DNA of 52,066 bases, from assembly GCA_003248755.1 (NCBI GenBank), contig QFQW01000022.1, forward strand, positions 1 to 52,066, written 5' to 3'. The DNA is from Chryseobacterium sp. Lineage in GTDB: Bacteria; Bacteroidota; Bacteroidia; Flavobacteriales; Weeksellaceae. The position numbers were made by a program, and so were the translations under genes. Of this stretch, positions 33,495-40,283 are shown one piece after another. The notes beneath the pieces were generated by a model. That model saw nothing but the letters and a program-made list of their open reading frames with translations, was not told the origin of the DNA and searched no databases. How positions within the stretch are numbered: the stretch's first letter is position 1; each line of letters starts with the position of its first letter.

Positions 33495-33515
33495 ATAACT
33501 ATCTTTTTTATTAAT

Positions 33516-33557
33516 CAAATGTAATAATGTATTTTTACTTTTAACATAATATCTTTG
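33516..33557. promoter_or_regulatory. Divergent overlapping promoters (beta-helix protein and aldo/keto reductase)
   Basis: TACATTTG on the minus strand (33523-33516) serves the beta-helix gene, and TATCTTTG on the plus strand (33550-33557) serves the reductase gene. Both fit TAnnTTTG. They are 26 bp apart, so the two polymerase sites overlap. Confidence 0.6.
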
Positions 33558-33572
33558 TTAAAAATTTTAATT

Positions 33573-34433
33573 ATGTTTTCAGAAATCATTGCGGGAACAA
33601 TGCGTTGGGGAGTTTGGGGAGCCAATCATGCTCCAAAGGAAATACAACAATTAATAGAAATTTGTCTCGAGGAAAATATCACCACTTTTGACCACGCTGA
33701 CATCTACGGAGGTTATACAACGGAAAGTCTTTTCGGAGATGCGTGGAAGAAAATGAATATAGAAAGAGAAAAAGTTCAGTTTATTTCCAAATGTGGTATC
33801 GTAATGAATTCTGAAAAGAAACCATCGGCTCTCAAATATTACAATTATGATGTTAATTACATTCTGAATTGTGTCGATGAAAGCTTGCAAAACCTTAAAA
33901 CCGATTATCTGGATGTTCTGCTGCTGCATCGTCCATCACCATTGATGAATCCCGAAAAAATTGCTGATACATTTCAAATTTTAAAAAATAATGGAAAGGT
34001 GAAAAACTTCGGAGTGAGTAATTTTTCTGTTTCCCAGTTTGAATTAATGAATCAATATTTTCCATTAATTACTAATCAAATCGAAGTTTCTGTGAATGAA
34101 ATTTCTGCATTTGATAATGGAACTTTAGATCAATTAATAATGAAAAAATTAAGACCTACAGCTTGGTCTGTGATGGGAACTTATTTTTCGGAAAAATCTG
34201 AACAGAATGCCAGAATTAAATCCATAATCAGTAATCTTTGTGAGAAATATAATGCTGAAGAAAATCAAATTTTATTAGCATTTATTTTAAAACATCCATC
34301 AAAAATAATTCCTGTTATTGGAACTTCCAAAAAAGAAACAATCCTAAAATTAAACAGGTCTTTAATGATTGATTTGGAAACAATAGACTGGTTCAAAATC
34401 CTAGAAGCAATCAAAGGAAAAGAGGTTGATTAA
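33573..34433 (+). CDS. Aldo/keto reductase
   Basis: A 286-residue TIM-barrel reductase from the ATG at 33573; a TTG 18 bp upstream coincides with the -7 element and is rejected. Catalytic residues can be placed: Asp40 and Tyr45 in DHADIYGGY, Lys in FISKCGIV, and His in LLHRPSPL. The NADPH end is VIGTSKKETI. It resembles E. coli YdhF-type reductases (GTMRWGVWG start). The substrate is unknown. It is a single gene divergent from the beta-helix gene. Confidence 0.92.
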   Translation: MFSEIIAGTMRWGVWGANHAPKEIQQLIEICLEENITTFDHADIYGGYTTESLFGDAWKKMNIEREKVQFISKCGIVMNSEKKPSALKYYNYDVNYILNCVDESLQNLKTDYLDVLLLHRPSPLMNPEKIADTFQILKNNGKVKNFGVSNFSVSQFELMNQYFPLITNQIEVSVNEISAFDNGTLDQLIMKKLRPTAWSVMGTYFSEKSEQNARIKSIISNLCEKYNAEENQILLAFILKHPSKIIPVIGTSKKETILKLNRSLMIDLETIDWFKILEAIKGKEVD

Positions 34434-34585
34434 TATTTTGATAATTTTAAAATTAAAATGCCGATTATTCAAAAATAATTGTACCTTGCACCAAATTATA
34501 TTTGAAATCAATAATCTTCATTTTTTGTTGTTTTTCCTTATCTATAATTTTAAACAACATTTTTTATAACTTAATTTTTTTTAAA

Positions 34586-34942
34586 ATGAACATTTTTGTT
34601 TCAAACATCAATTACGCAACTAGAGAAGATCAATTGCAAGAATTATTCGAAGGTTTTGGAGAAGTTTCTTCTCTTAAAATCATTACTGACAGAGAAACTG
34701 GGAGATCAAAGGGATTTGGTTTCGTAGAAATGGGAGACGCTGAGGGACAACAGGCTATCGATGCGCTTAACCAAAAAGAATTCAATGGAAAAGCTCTAAA
34801 TGTAACAGAAGCAAGACCGAAAGAAGAAAAACCTAGAAGATCTTTTGATAACAACCGTGGCGGAGGTTACGGTGGTGGAAACAGAGGTGGTGGAAACTAC
34901 GGAAACGGTGGTGGAAACCGTGGAGGTGGAAGCCGTTGGTAA
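34586..34942 (+). CDS. RRM-domain RNA-binding protein with a glycine-rich tail
   Basis: A 118-residue protein from the ATG at 34586. RNP2 is IFVSNI (residues 3-8) and RNP1 is KGFGFVEM (42-49). The tail is RGG/GGN repeats (NNRGGGYGGGNRGGG). This is the small RRM family of Bacteroidota and cyanobacteria, often cold-induced in cyanobacteria. The 150-bp upstream stretch is AT-rich and T-rich and may give a long leader, with a possible -7 element TACCTTG at 34482. Codons upstream of 34586 are open but have no family character. A strong terminator follows. Confidence 0.92.
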   Translation: MNIFVSNINYATREDQLQELFEGFGEVSSLKIITDRETGRSKGFGFVEMGDAEGQQAIDALNQKEFNGKALNVTEARPKEEKPRRSFDNNRGGGYGGGNRGGGNYGNGGGNRGGGSRW

Positions 34943-34961
34943 TCAGATTTCTATAAAAGAT

Positions 34962-34990
34962 AAAGCAACTCAATTTGAGTTGCTTTTTTT
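34962..34990. terminator. Terminator between the RNA-binding protein and BlaI-like genes
   Basis: AAAGCAACTCA and TGAGTTGCTTT form an 11-bp stem around ATT, followed by T on the plus strand. It ends at the stop codon of the convergent gene, so it probably acts on both. Confidence 0.85.
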
Positions 34991-35489
34991 ATGACTTTTT
35001 TTTCTTCTTCTTTTTGTCTTTGTCTTTGTCTTTGTCTTTGTCTTTGTCTTTCTTTTTCGATTTTTTGTCGGAGGTAATTTCTTTGATAAAATCTTGGATT
35101 GGATTCTTTTGTCCGGGTTTTCTAGTTGCAGGGATATTTCTTGATTCTACAAACTTCTCAAAATCTTCTGAAGAGATTAACGTTTCATCCAACAAAACAT
35201 GGAAAAGTTCAGCTCCGGAGTTGTTAAAATAATTTTCTAAGAATCTTTTTAATACAACCTTTCGATATTCTATAAACTCAACGGCCGGTTTGTAAAGATA
35301 AATTCTTCCTTGCTTTTCGGTTTTGAGATAATTCTTTTCCACCAATATTTTCAGAAATGTAGAAACCGTATTCTGATGAGGTTTTGGTTCCGGAAAAATA
35401 TCCATTAGTTCTCGGAAATAAAGAGCTTCTTTTTCCCAAACGAGTTTCATTATTTCTTCTTCCGAAGACGTCAAAGGTTGTAATATCAT
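34989..35489 (-). CDS. BlaI/MecI-family repressor with a Lys/Asp repeat tail
   Basis: A 166-residue protein. Residues 1-120 are a BlaI/MecI winged helix and dimerisation domain (LTSSEEEIMKLVWE, FPEPKPHQNTVSTFLKILVEK, GRIYLYKPAV). The last 45 residues are an extension ending in KKDKDKDKDKDKDK followed by Lys only; it is encoded by six exact TTTGTC units at 35013-35048 (plus-strand reading). Typical relatives pair with a BlaR1-type sensor; here the partner is a PAP2 phosphatase gene 9 bp upstream. Copy-number change of the 6-bp unit would keep the frame. Confidence 0.87.
   Translation of the reverse strand: MILQPLTSSEEEIMKLVWEKEALYFRELMDIFPEPKPHQNTVSTFLKILVEKNYLKTEKQGRIYLYKPAVEFIEYRKVVLKRFLENYFNNSGAELFHVLLDETLISSEDFEKFVESRNIPATRKPGQKNPIQDFIKEITSDKKSKKKDKDKDKDKDKDKKKKKKKS
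35013..35048. repeat. Hexanucleotide repeat (TTTGTC) x6 in the BlaI-like gene
   Basis: Six exact tandem copies encode the Asp-Lys repeat at the C-terminus of the BlaI-like repressor. Confidence 0.95.
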
Positions 35490-35498
35490 AAAAATTAA

Positions 35499-36098
35499 TT
35501 AGAAAATAATAGCTTTCACCATTATCAGATAAATCAAAGATACAAAAATTGCGATTCCGCCGCCGGAAAGAACTTCTTTTACAGTATGCCTTTTTAGAAT
35601 TACTCTCGTGATTCCTATTAAAACAGCTAACAGAAGCCATAAAACTCCTATTGTTGGGTTAATTGCAAAAAATAAAGCCGCTACGTAGATGTTGAGACTT
35701 GTATGCATCGAACTTTTAATATAGAAATTGCTGATCTGCATTAATATTAATAAGATACAAAGCATCAGAACAGTCCAGTCAATTTCTTTATGAAGAACAT
35801 AATCTGCGATTAGGAAAACAACGGTTGCGATGATGATGAAGATATATAAAGAATGCCTTTGCTTTCTATTGGATACATCCATATTAGTGTAATTTCCTTT
35901 TTTTACATTTCGGTAAATCCATAATGCGATTGGAATGATGAGAAGTAGAAGAATAGGCAAAAATTTTTTCGAAGCTTCTTCCCAAGTGTAATTTCTATAA
36001 CTGTAATAAAAAAAGTAGATGACGAGAGAAACTAATGGGTTGAAGAAATTCGAAATGAATTTTGAGATTTTTAAAATAAAAGTGTTTTTGATTTCCAT
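35499..36098 (-). CDS. PAP2-family membrane phosphatase
   Basis: A 199-residue protein with about six membrane helices. The PAP2 signature is partly kept: SSMHTS (equivalent to PSGHT) and RVILKRHTVKEVLSGG (equivalent to SRxxxxxHxxxDxxxG), with Glu in place of the usual Asp. The first motif may be the basic VSNRKQRH stretch. Members dephosphorylate undecaprenyl pyrophosphate, phosphatidic acid or similar lipids. It is upstream of a BlaI-type gene and probably co-transcribed with it. Confidence 0.82.
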   Translation of the reverse strand: MEIKNTFILKISKFISNFFNPLVSLVIYFFYYSYRNYTWEEASKKFLPILLLLIIPIALWIYRNVKKGNYTNMDVSNRKQRHSLYIFIIIATVVFLIADYVLHKEIDWTVLMLCILLILMQISNFYIKSSMHTSLNIYVAALFFAINPTIGVLWLLLAVLIGITRVILKRHTVKEVLSGGGIAIFVSLIYLIMVKAIIF

Positions 36099-36267
36099 TC
36101 AGAAAAAATTTCGGTTCAATATACAAAATATCGCTTGAAATTCTAATTTTCAGAATTTTCCATCATTCGTACAATCGATTACGTATCACCTAAGGCTTTT
36201 TGAGATGATGATTTTATTCATTAAAAAATATGATAATATGCATACAATAGAGAAAGATTTTTTTTCG

Positions 36268-36275
36268 TATTTTTG
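36268..36275 (+). promoter_or_regulatory. -7 element upstream of pdhA
   Basis: TATTTTTG fits TAnnTTTG and ends 20 bp before the pdhA ATG. Confidence 0.55.
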
Positions 36276-36295
36276 CTACATATTTCGAAAAAACA

Positions 36296-37297
36296 ATGAA
36301 AGAATTTTCTAAAGAAGTCTACCTTAAATGGTATGAGGATATGACGATGTGGAGAAGGTTTGAAGACAAATGCCGTTCTCTTTACTTAAAACAAAAAATC
36401 AGAGGTTTTTTACATCTTTATAACGGTCAGGAAGCTATTCCGGCAGGTTTTACTCACGCAATGGATTTGACTAAGGACAGTATGATTACTGCTTACAGAT
36501 GTCACATTCATCCAATGGCAATGGGCGTTGATCCAAAAAGAATTATGGCTGAGCTTTGTGGAAAAGCAACAGGAACTTCCAAAGGCATGGGAGGTTCTAT
36601 GCACATCTTCAGCAAAGAGCACCGTTTCTATGGTGGACATGGTATTGTAGGTGGACAAATTCCTTTGGGAGCAGGTATCGCTTTTGCAGACAAGTATTTT
36701 GACAGGCAAGCGGTAAATATCTGTTTTATGGGTGATGGAGCAGTTCGTCAAGGTTCACTTCATGAGACTTTCAATATGGCAATGAACTGGAAACTTCCTG
36801 TAGTTTTTGTTTGTGAGAACAACGGTTATGCAATGGGAACTTCTGTTAAGAGAACAGCCAATCACGAAGATATTTATAAATTAGGATTAGGTTACGAAAT
36901 GCCTTGTCTTCCTGTAGATGCGATGGATCCGGAGAAAGTAGCTGAAGCTGCTTATGAAGCTATCGAAAGAGCAAGAAGGGGAGATGGTCCAACTTTCATC
37001 GAGGCTAGAACTTACCGTTACAGAGGTCACTCTATGTCAGATGCGGAGCCTTACAGAACAAAAGAAGAAGTAGCACAATACAAATTGGAAGACCCAATCG
37101 AGATTGTGAAAAGCAGACTTTTGGAAAATAACTGGGCAACCGAGCAAGAATTGGAAGCTATTGATGAAAAATCAAGAGAATTTGTAGAAGAATGTATCGA
37201 GTTTATGGAAAGTTCTCCATATCCAGAAGTTTCTCAGGTTTATGATTTCATCTACTCTCAACCAGATTATCCTTTCATTGATAAATTAGAAAACTAA
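36296..37297 (+). CDS. pdhA: Pyruvate dehydrogenase E1 component, alpha subunit
   Basis: A 333-residue protein, normal for E1 alpha. The thiamine diphosphate motif runs from GDGAVRQGSLHE to CENNGYAMGTS. The phosphorylation-loop region is YRYRGHSMSDAEPYRT, and the N-terminus has FLHLYNGQEA. It decarboxylates pyruvate together with E1 beta, which is not adjacent. The E2 gene follows after 96 bp containing a hairpin. The same pdhA-pdhC pairing without pdhB is usual in flavobacteria. Confidence 0.95.
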   Translation: MKEFSKEVYLKWYEDMTMWRRFEDKCRSLYLKQKIRGFLHLYNGQEAIPAGFTHAMDLTKDSMITAYRCHIHPMAMGVDPKRIMAELCGKATGTSKGMGGSMHIFSKEHRFYGGHGIVGGQIPLGAGIAFADKYFDRQAVNICFMGDGAVRQGSLHETFNMAMNWKLPVVFVCENNGYAMGTSVKRTANHEDIYKLGLGYEMPCLPVDAMDPEKVAEAAYEAIERARRGDGPTFIEARTYRYRGHSMSDAEPYRTKEEVAQYKLEDPIEIVKSRLLENNWATEQELEAIDEKSREFVEECIEFMESSPYPEVSQVYDFIYSQPDYPFIDKLEN

Positions 37298-37310
37298 AAA
37301 TATTATTAAT

Positions 37311-37380
37311 TTGAAATTTTGAAATTTGAAGTTTGAATTCTCTGAATCTCAAATTTCAAATCTCGAATCTCAAATCTCAA
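37311..37380. repeat. Inverted-repeat spacer between pdhA and pdhC
   Basis: TTTGAAATTTGA (37318-37329) and TCAAATTTCAAA (37349-37360) are exact reverse complements. They are followed by further CTCAAAT units. The stretch begins 13 bp after the pdhA stop codon and looks like the emptied or gene-free elements elsewhere in the window. Confidence 0.6.
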
Positions 37381-37393
37381 ATCAATATAAATT

Positions 37394-38995
37394 ATGGCAG
37401 AAGTAATTACTATGCCCCGTTTGTCGGACACGATGACGGAAGGTAAAGTTTCAAAATGGCACAAAAAAGTGGGTGACGCTGTGAAAGAAGGCGACATCCT
37501 TGCAGAAATCGAAACTGATAAAGCCGTTCAGGATTTTGAATCGGAACTGAATGGTACATTATTATATGTTGGAGTAGAAGAAGGAGGACAAGCGCCTGTA
37601 GACTCTGTTTTGGCAATCATTGGAGCACAAGGAGAAGATATTTCTTCTTTGATTGGTGGCGGAATTGCTTCTAGCTCTGCGCCTGAAGCTCCAAAAGCTG
37701 AGGAAGCAAAAGAAGAACCTGCTACTGAAGAATCGGCTTCTGCTGATATTCCTGATGGAGTAGAGGTAATCACAATGCCTCGTCTTTCTGATACGATGAC
37801 AGAAGGAAAAGTGGCTAAATGGCACAAAAACGTTGGCGATACTGTAAAAGAAGGGGATATCCTTGCAGAAATCGAAACTGATAAAGCGGTTCAGGATTTT
37901 GAATCAGAATTTAACGGAACATTATTATTCCAAGGTGTTGGCGAAGGTGAAGCTGCTGAAGTTGATAAGATTTTAGCAATCATTGGACCTGCAGGAACTG
38001 ATGTTTCTGCTGTTGTTTCCGGAGGTGGCAAAAAAACAGCTCCAAAAACTGAAGCAAAAGCTGAACCCAAAACTGAAGATAAAAAAGAAGCGGCTCCGGT
38101 TGCAGCATCTTCTACAGGTGATAGAGTTGCAATTTCTCCTTTAGCTAAAAAAATTGCTCAGGATAAAGGAATTGATTTTGCTTCAATAAAAGGTTCTGGA
38201 GAAAACGGTAGAATTGTGAAAAAAGATGTTGAAAATTATCAGCCATCTGCACAACCTGCTGCATCTGCTCCAAAAGCGGCTCCTGCTCAACCAAGTGTAG
38301 CGTTTACCCCAGGTGTGGATTCTGAAACTCAGAATTCTCAAATGCGAAACATTATCGCTAAGAGATTGGCAGAAAGCAAGTTCACTGCGCCGCATTACTA
38401 CCTGACGGTAGAAATCAATATGGATAAAGCTATCGAAGCTAGAAAAGAGATGAACTCTGTTCCAGATACGAAGGTTTCTTTCAACGATATGGTCATCAAA
38501 GCAGTTGCTGTAGCGCTAAGAAAGCATCCACAAGTGAATTCTTCTTGGGCTGGCGATAAAATCGTTCACCACGGTAATATCAATGTTGGTGTAGCGGTTG
38601 CAGTTCCGGACGGATTGGTAGTTCCTGTATTGAAAAATACAGATTATATGAACTATAATGAAATCTCTGCTGCAGTAAAAGATATGGCGGGAAGAGCGAA
38701 AACCAAAGCGCTTAAAGCTAACGAAATGGAAGGTTCTACTTTCTCTGTTTCTAATCTTGGAATGTTCGGAATTGAGACGTTTACGTCAATTATCAACCAA
38801 CCGAATTCCGCAATTTTATCTGTAGGAGCAATTATCGAGAAACCAATCGTTAAGAACGGACAGATCGTGGTTGGAAATACAATGAAGTTGTCTCTGGCTT
38901 GTGACCATAGAGTAATCGATGGTGCAACTGGAGCTCAGTTCTTGCAAACATTGAGAACTTACCTGGAAAGCCCATTGACGCTTTTATTAGGATAA
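37394..38995 (+). CDS. pdhC: Dihydrolipoamide acetyltransferase (E2 of pyruvate dehydrogenase) with two lipoyl domains
   Basis: A 533-residue protein. Two lipoyl domains lie at about 1-78 and 126-205, each with the lipoylated lysine in ETDKAVQDFES (the first is Lys43). Ala/Pro/Glu/Lys linkers separate them from a peripheral-subunit-binding domain (ISPLAKKIAQDKGIDF, GSGENGRIVKKDV). The C-terminal acetyltransferase domain holds the catalytic DHRVIDGATGAQF. It forms the core of the complex. The two lipoyl domains are nearly identical, even in long DNA runs, which implies recent duplication or gene conversion. Confidence 0.95.
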   Translation: MAEVITMPRLSDTMTEGKVSKWHKKVGDAVKEGDILAEIETDKAVQDFESELNGTLLYVGVEEGGQAPVDSVLAIIGAQGEDISSLIGGGIASSSAPEAPKAEEAKEEPATEESASADIPDGVEVITMPRLSDTMTEGKVAKWHKNVGDTVKEGDILAEIETDKAVQDFESEFNGTLLFQGVGEGEAAEVDKILAIIGPAGTDVSAVVSGGGKKTAPKTEAKAEPKTEDKKEAAPVAASSTGDRVAISPLAKKIAQDKGIDFASIKGSGENGRIVKKDVENYQPSAQPAASAPKAAPAQPSVAFTPGVDSETQNSQMRNIIAKRLAESKFTAPHYYLTVEINMDKAIEARKEMNSVPDTKVSFNDMVIKAVAVALRKHPQVNSSWAGDKIVHHGNINVGVAVAVPDGLVVPVLKNTDYMNYNEISAAVKDMAGRAKTKALKANEMEGSTFSVSNLGMFGIETFTSIINQPNSAILSVGAIIEKPIVKNGQIVVGNTMKLSLACDHRVIDGATGAQFLQTLRTYLESPLTLLLG

Positions 38996-39020
38996 AAAAC
39001 TTATTCGAAATATTATTTAT

Positions 39021-39052
39021 AAAACCTTTCAATTCTGTTGGAAGGTTTTTTT
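39021..39052 (+). terminator. Terminator of pdhC
   Basis: AAAACCTT pairs with AAGGTTTT, with inner CAA/TTG pairs, followed by a run of T. Confidence 0.85.
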
Positions 39053-39061
39053 TGATACCTA

Positions 39062-39225
39062 GAACAATTTGTTTAGAGAAAATCACAACTTGGATTTGAT
39101 TCAAACGATTTGTTTAAAGAGAAACACAAATTGTTTAATGTTCAAACAATCTATTTAAAGAAAAACATAACCTTTACTTAGTTTGAACAATCTGTTTTAA
39201 AGAAAATAAATTCTATGTCTAAGGT
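39062..39225. repeat. Tandem array: four diverged copies of a 41-bp unit
   Basis: Copies begin at 39062, 39103, 39144 and 39185, an exact 41-bp period. The conserved part is RAACRATYTGTTTAAAGA followed by A-rich DNA; the other half of the unit varies. It includes a small palindrome-like AACAATTTGTT. The fourth copy has one extra T. Confidence 0.85.
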
Positions 39226-39235
39226 GATTTTGATG

Positions 39236-39418
39236 TTGGATCTGCGTAAGGGATGGTAGTGGTTATCCTTTTTGTCTTCTTTGAAAACGTCTTTCAAATC
39301 CAGAAAGTTTCTAAGACAAAAAGATATGAACGGACAGCCCGACCCGCTTGTTTTTGCTGAACTGGAAATGTTATTTTATTGATTAATAGCTGTGAGCAAA
39401 AACAAAGGGTTACGCCCA
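39236..39418 (+). ncRNA. Candidate structured RNA
   Basis: A closing stem forms from GCGTAA (39244-39249) and TTACGC (39410-39415). Inside are two hairpins. The first is CTTTTTGTCTT (39268-39278) with AAGACAAAAAG (39313-39323), itself enclosing TTTGAAA/TTTCAAA. The second is GTTTTTGC (39350-39357) with GCAAAAAC (39396-39403), extended by ACCC/GGGT. A GGGATGGTAGTGGTTATCC segment and the GC-rich joint CGGACAGCCCGACCC stand out from the AT-rich surroundings. Strand is inferred. It may belong to the flavobacterial Flavo-1 RNA class, which I cannot align from memory. Confidence 0.55.
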
Positions 39419-39449
39419 AAAAATTATTATTCCGAATCTTGTATTTGAT

Positions 39450-39457
39450 TATCTTTG
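39450..39457 (+). promoter_or_regulatory. -7 element at the DUF2490 gene
   Basis: TATCTTTG fits TAnnTTTG. It ends only 4 bp before the GTG start codon at 39462, which would give a leaderless or nearly leaderless transcript. Confidence 0.5.
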
Positions 39458-39461
39458 CATC

Positions 39462-40169
39462 GTGAAAAAGCTAGGTTTTGTATTTCTGTTTTTAGGTGTT
39501 TTTGTGTTGGGGCAGGATCACCTTTCTGGTTTTAATATGATGTCTTTTATGTATAAGATGAATCCGAAATGGATGGCTTATGTGGAGCTTCAAACCAGGG
39601 CCAGACGAGATTATGCAGTAATTGATTATTACGAGACAAAGGGTGGAATCGGTTATAATATTACTAAAAACAACCAGGCTTTTGTAGGGTTTGGTAGATA
39701 TGGGACTTATGAGAAAATGAAGATTTCTCAGGAAGAATTCAGGCTTTGGCTGCAATATACTTTCACGCAGAGATTCGGGCGACTGAAGCTGGACCACAGA
39801 GGGAGAGCGGAACATCGTTTTTTCTATGCCAGCCAAACCGGAGAACATACGGAAGCGAACCGATTCCGTTACAGGTTAAGTGGAACTTTGCCCATTAATA
39901 AGGATAAAGTGCAGGAGGAAACATTTTTTTTGAATGCTTTTGAAGAAGTTTTTTTAGGCTCAAAAGAACCGAATTTTAAAAGAAGTAGGACGTTTGCCGG
40001 TTTTGGATATCAGTTCAATCATACACTATCTGCAACTACGGGATATATGTTCCAAAGGGAATTTGCTAAGAAAGGAAATGACAGTTTCCACTTCCTTTAT
40101 TTTTCTTTGAACTTCACATTCGATTCTAGCGATGACGAGAAGGATATTGTAATTCCTATGGTGGATTAA
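39462..40169 (+). CDS. DUF2490 outer-membrane-type beta protein
   Basis: A 235-residue protein with a GTG start; the start is set by the signal peptide (MKKLGFVFLFLGVFVLGQ). The mature part is strongly amphipathic beta and fits DUF2490: MAYVELQTRARRD, YETKGGIGYNI, FRLWLQYTFTQRFGRLKLDHRGRAEHRF, FRYRLSGTLPI, FLNAFEEVFLG and the closing LYFSLNFTF. It is probably a small outer-membrane barrel of unknown role. It ends next to an inverted-repeat element that also supplies its terminator. Confidence 0.88.
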   Translation: MKKLGFVFLFLGVFVLGQDHLSGFNMMSFMYKMNPKWMAYVELQTRARRDYAVIDYYETKGGIGYNITKNNQAFVGFGRYGTYEKMKISQEEFRLWLQYTFTQRFGRLKLDHRGRAEHRFFYASQTGEHTEANRFRYRLSGTLPINKDKVQEETFFLNAFEEVFLGSKEPNFKRSRTFAGFGYQFNHTLSATTGYMFQREFAKKGNDSFHFLYFSLNFTFDSSDDEKDIVIPMVD

Positions 40170-40172
40170 TTT

Positions 40173-40275
40173 ACCACATAGGCACATAGCAAATAAAAAA
40201 GGTCAAATAAAAATTTCATCTATTTGACTTTTTTATTTTTTAAAGAAATACATAAAGCCTATGTGTCTATGTGGT
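40173..40275. repeat. Gene-free inverted-repeat element (family B, copy 2)
   Basis: The ends ACCACATAGGCACATAG (40173-40189) and CTATGTGTCTATGTGGT (40259-40275) are reverse complements at 16 of 17 positions. It begins 3 bp after the DUF2490 stop codon. The interior carries a terminator hairpin. Confidence 0.8.
40195..40240. terminator. Terminator hairpin inside the family B element
   Basis: GTCAAATA (40202-40209) pairs with TATTTGAC (40221-40228), flanked by A before and T after. It can serve both convergent genes. Confidence 0.7.
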
Positions 40276-40283
40276 TTTCAATT

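Larger units (their letters stand above)
38996..39461. other. 466-bp intergenic region with terminator, tandem array and structured RNA candidate
   Basis: No coding potential is apparent. In order it contains the pdhC terminator (39021-39052), four tandem 41-bp repeats (39062-39225), a structured candidate RNA (39236-39418) and a -7 element (39450-39457). It is the longest gap of the window. Confidence 0.8.

Noticed and set aside
34975..35232. ORF with a (Ser-Leu)n run on the plus strand
   Set aside because: It is the antisense reading of the hexanucleotide repeat in the BlaI-like gene and has no protein character of its own.
37528..37827. Antisense ORFs of 87-99 residues opposite pdhC
   Set aside because: They are frame shadows of a well-supported E2 gene, with low-complexity Ser-rich translations.
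39062..39225. CRISPR-like array
   Set aside because: The four units are diverged along their whole 41-bp length and abut each other without unique spacers. No cas gene is present.
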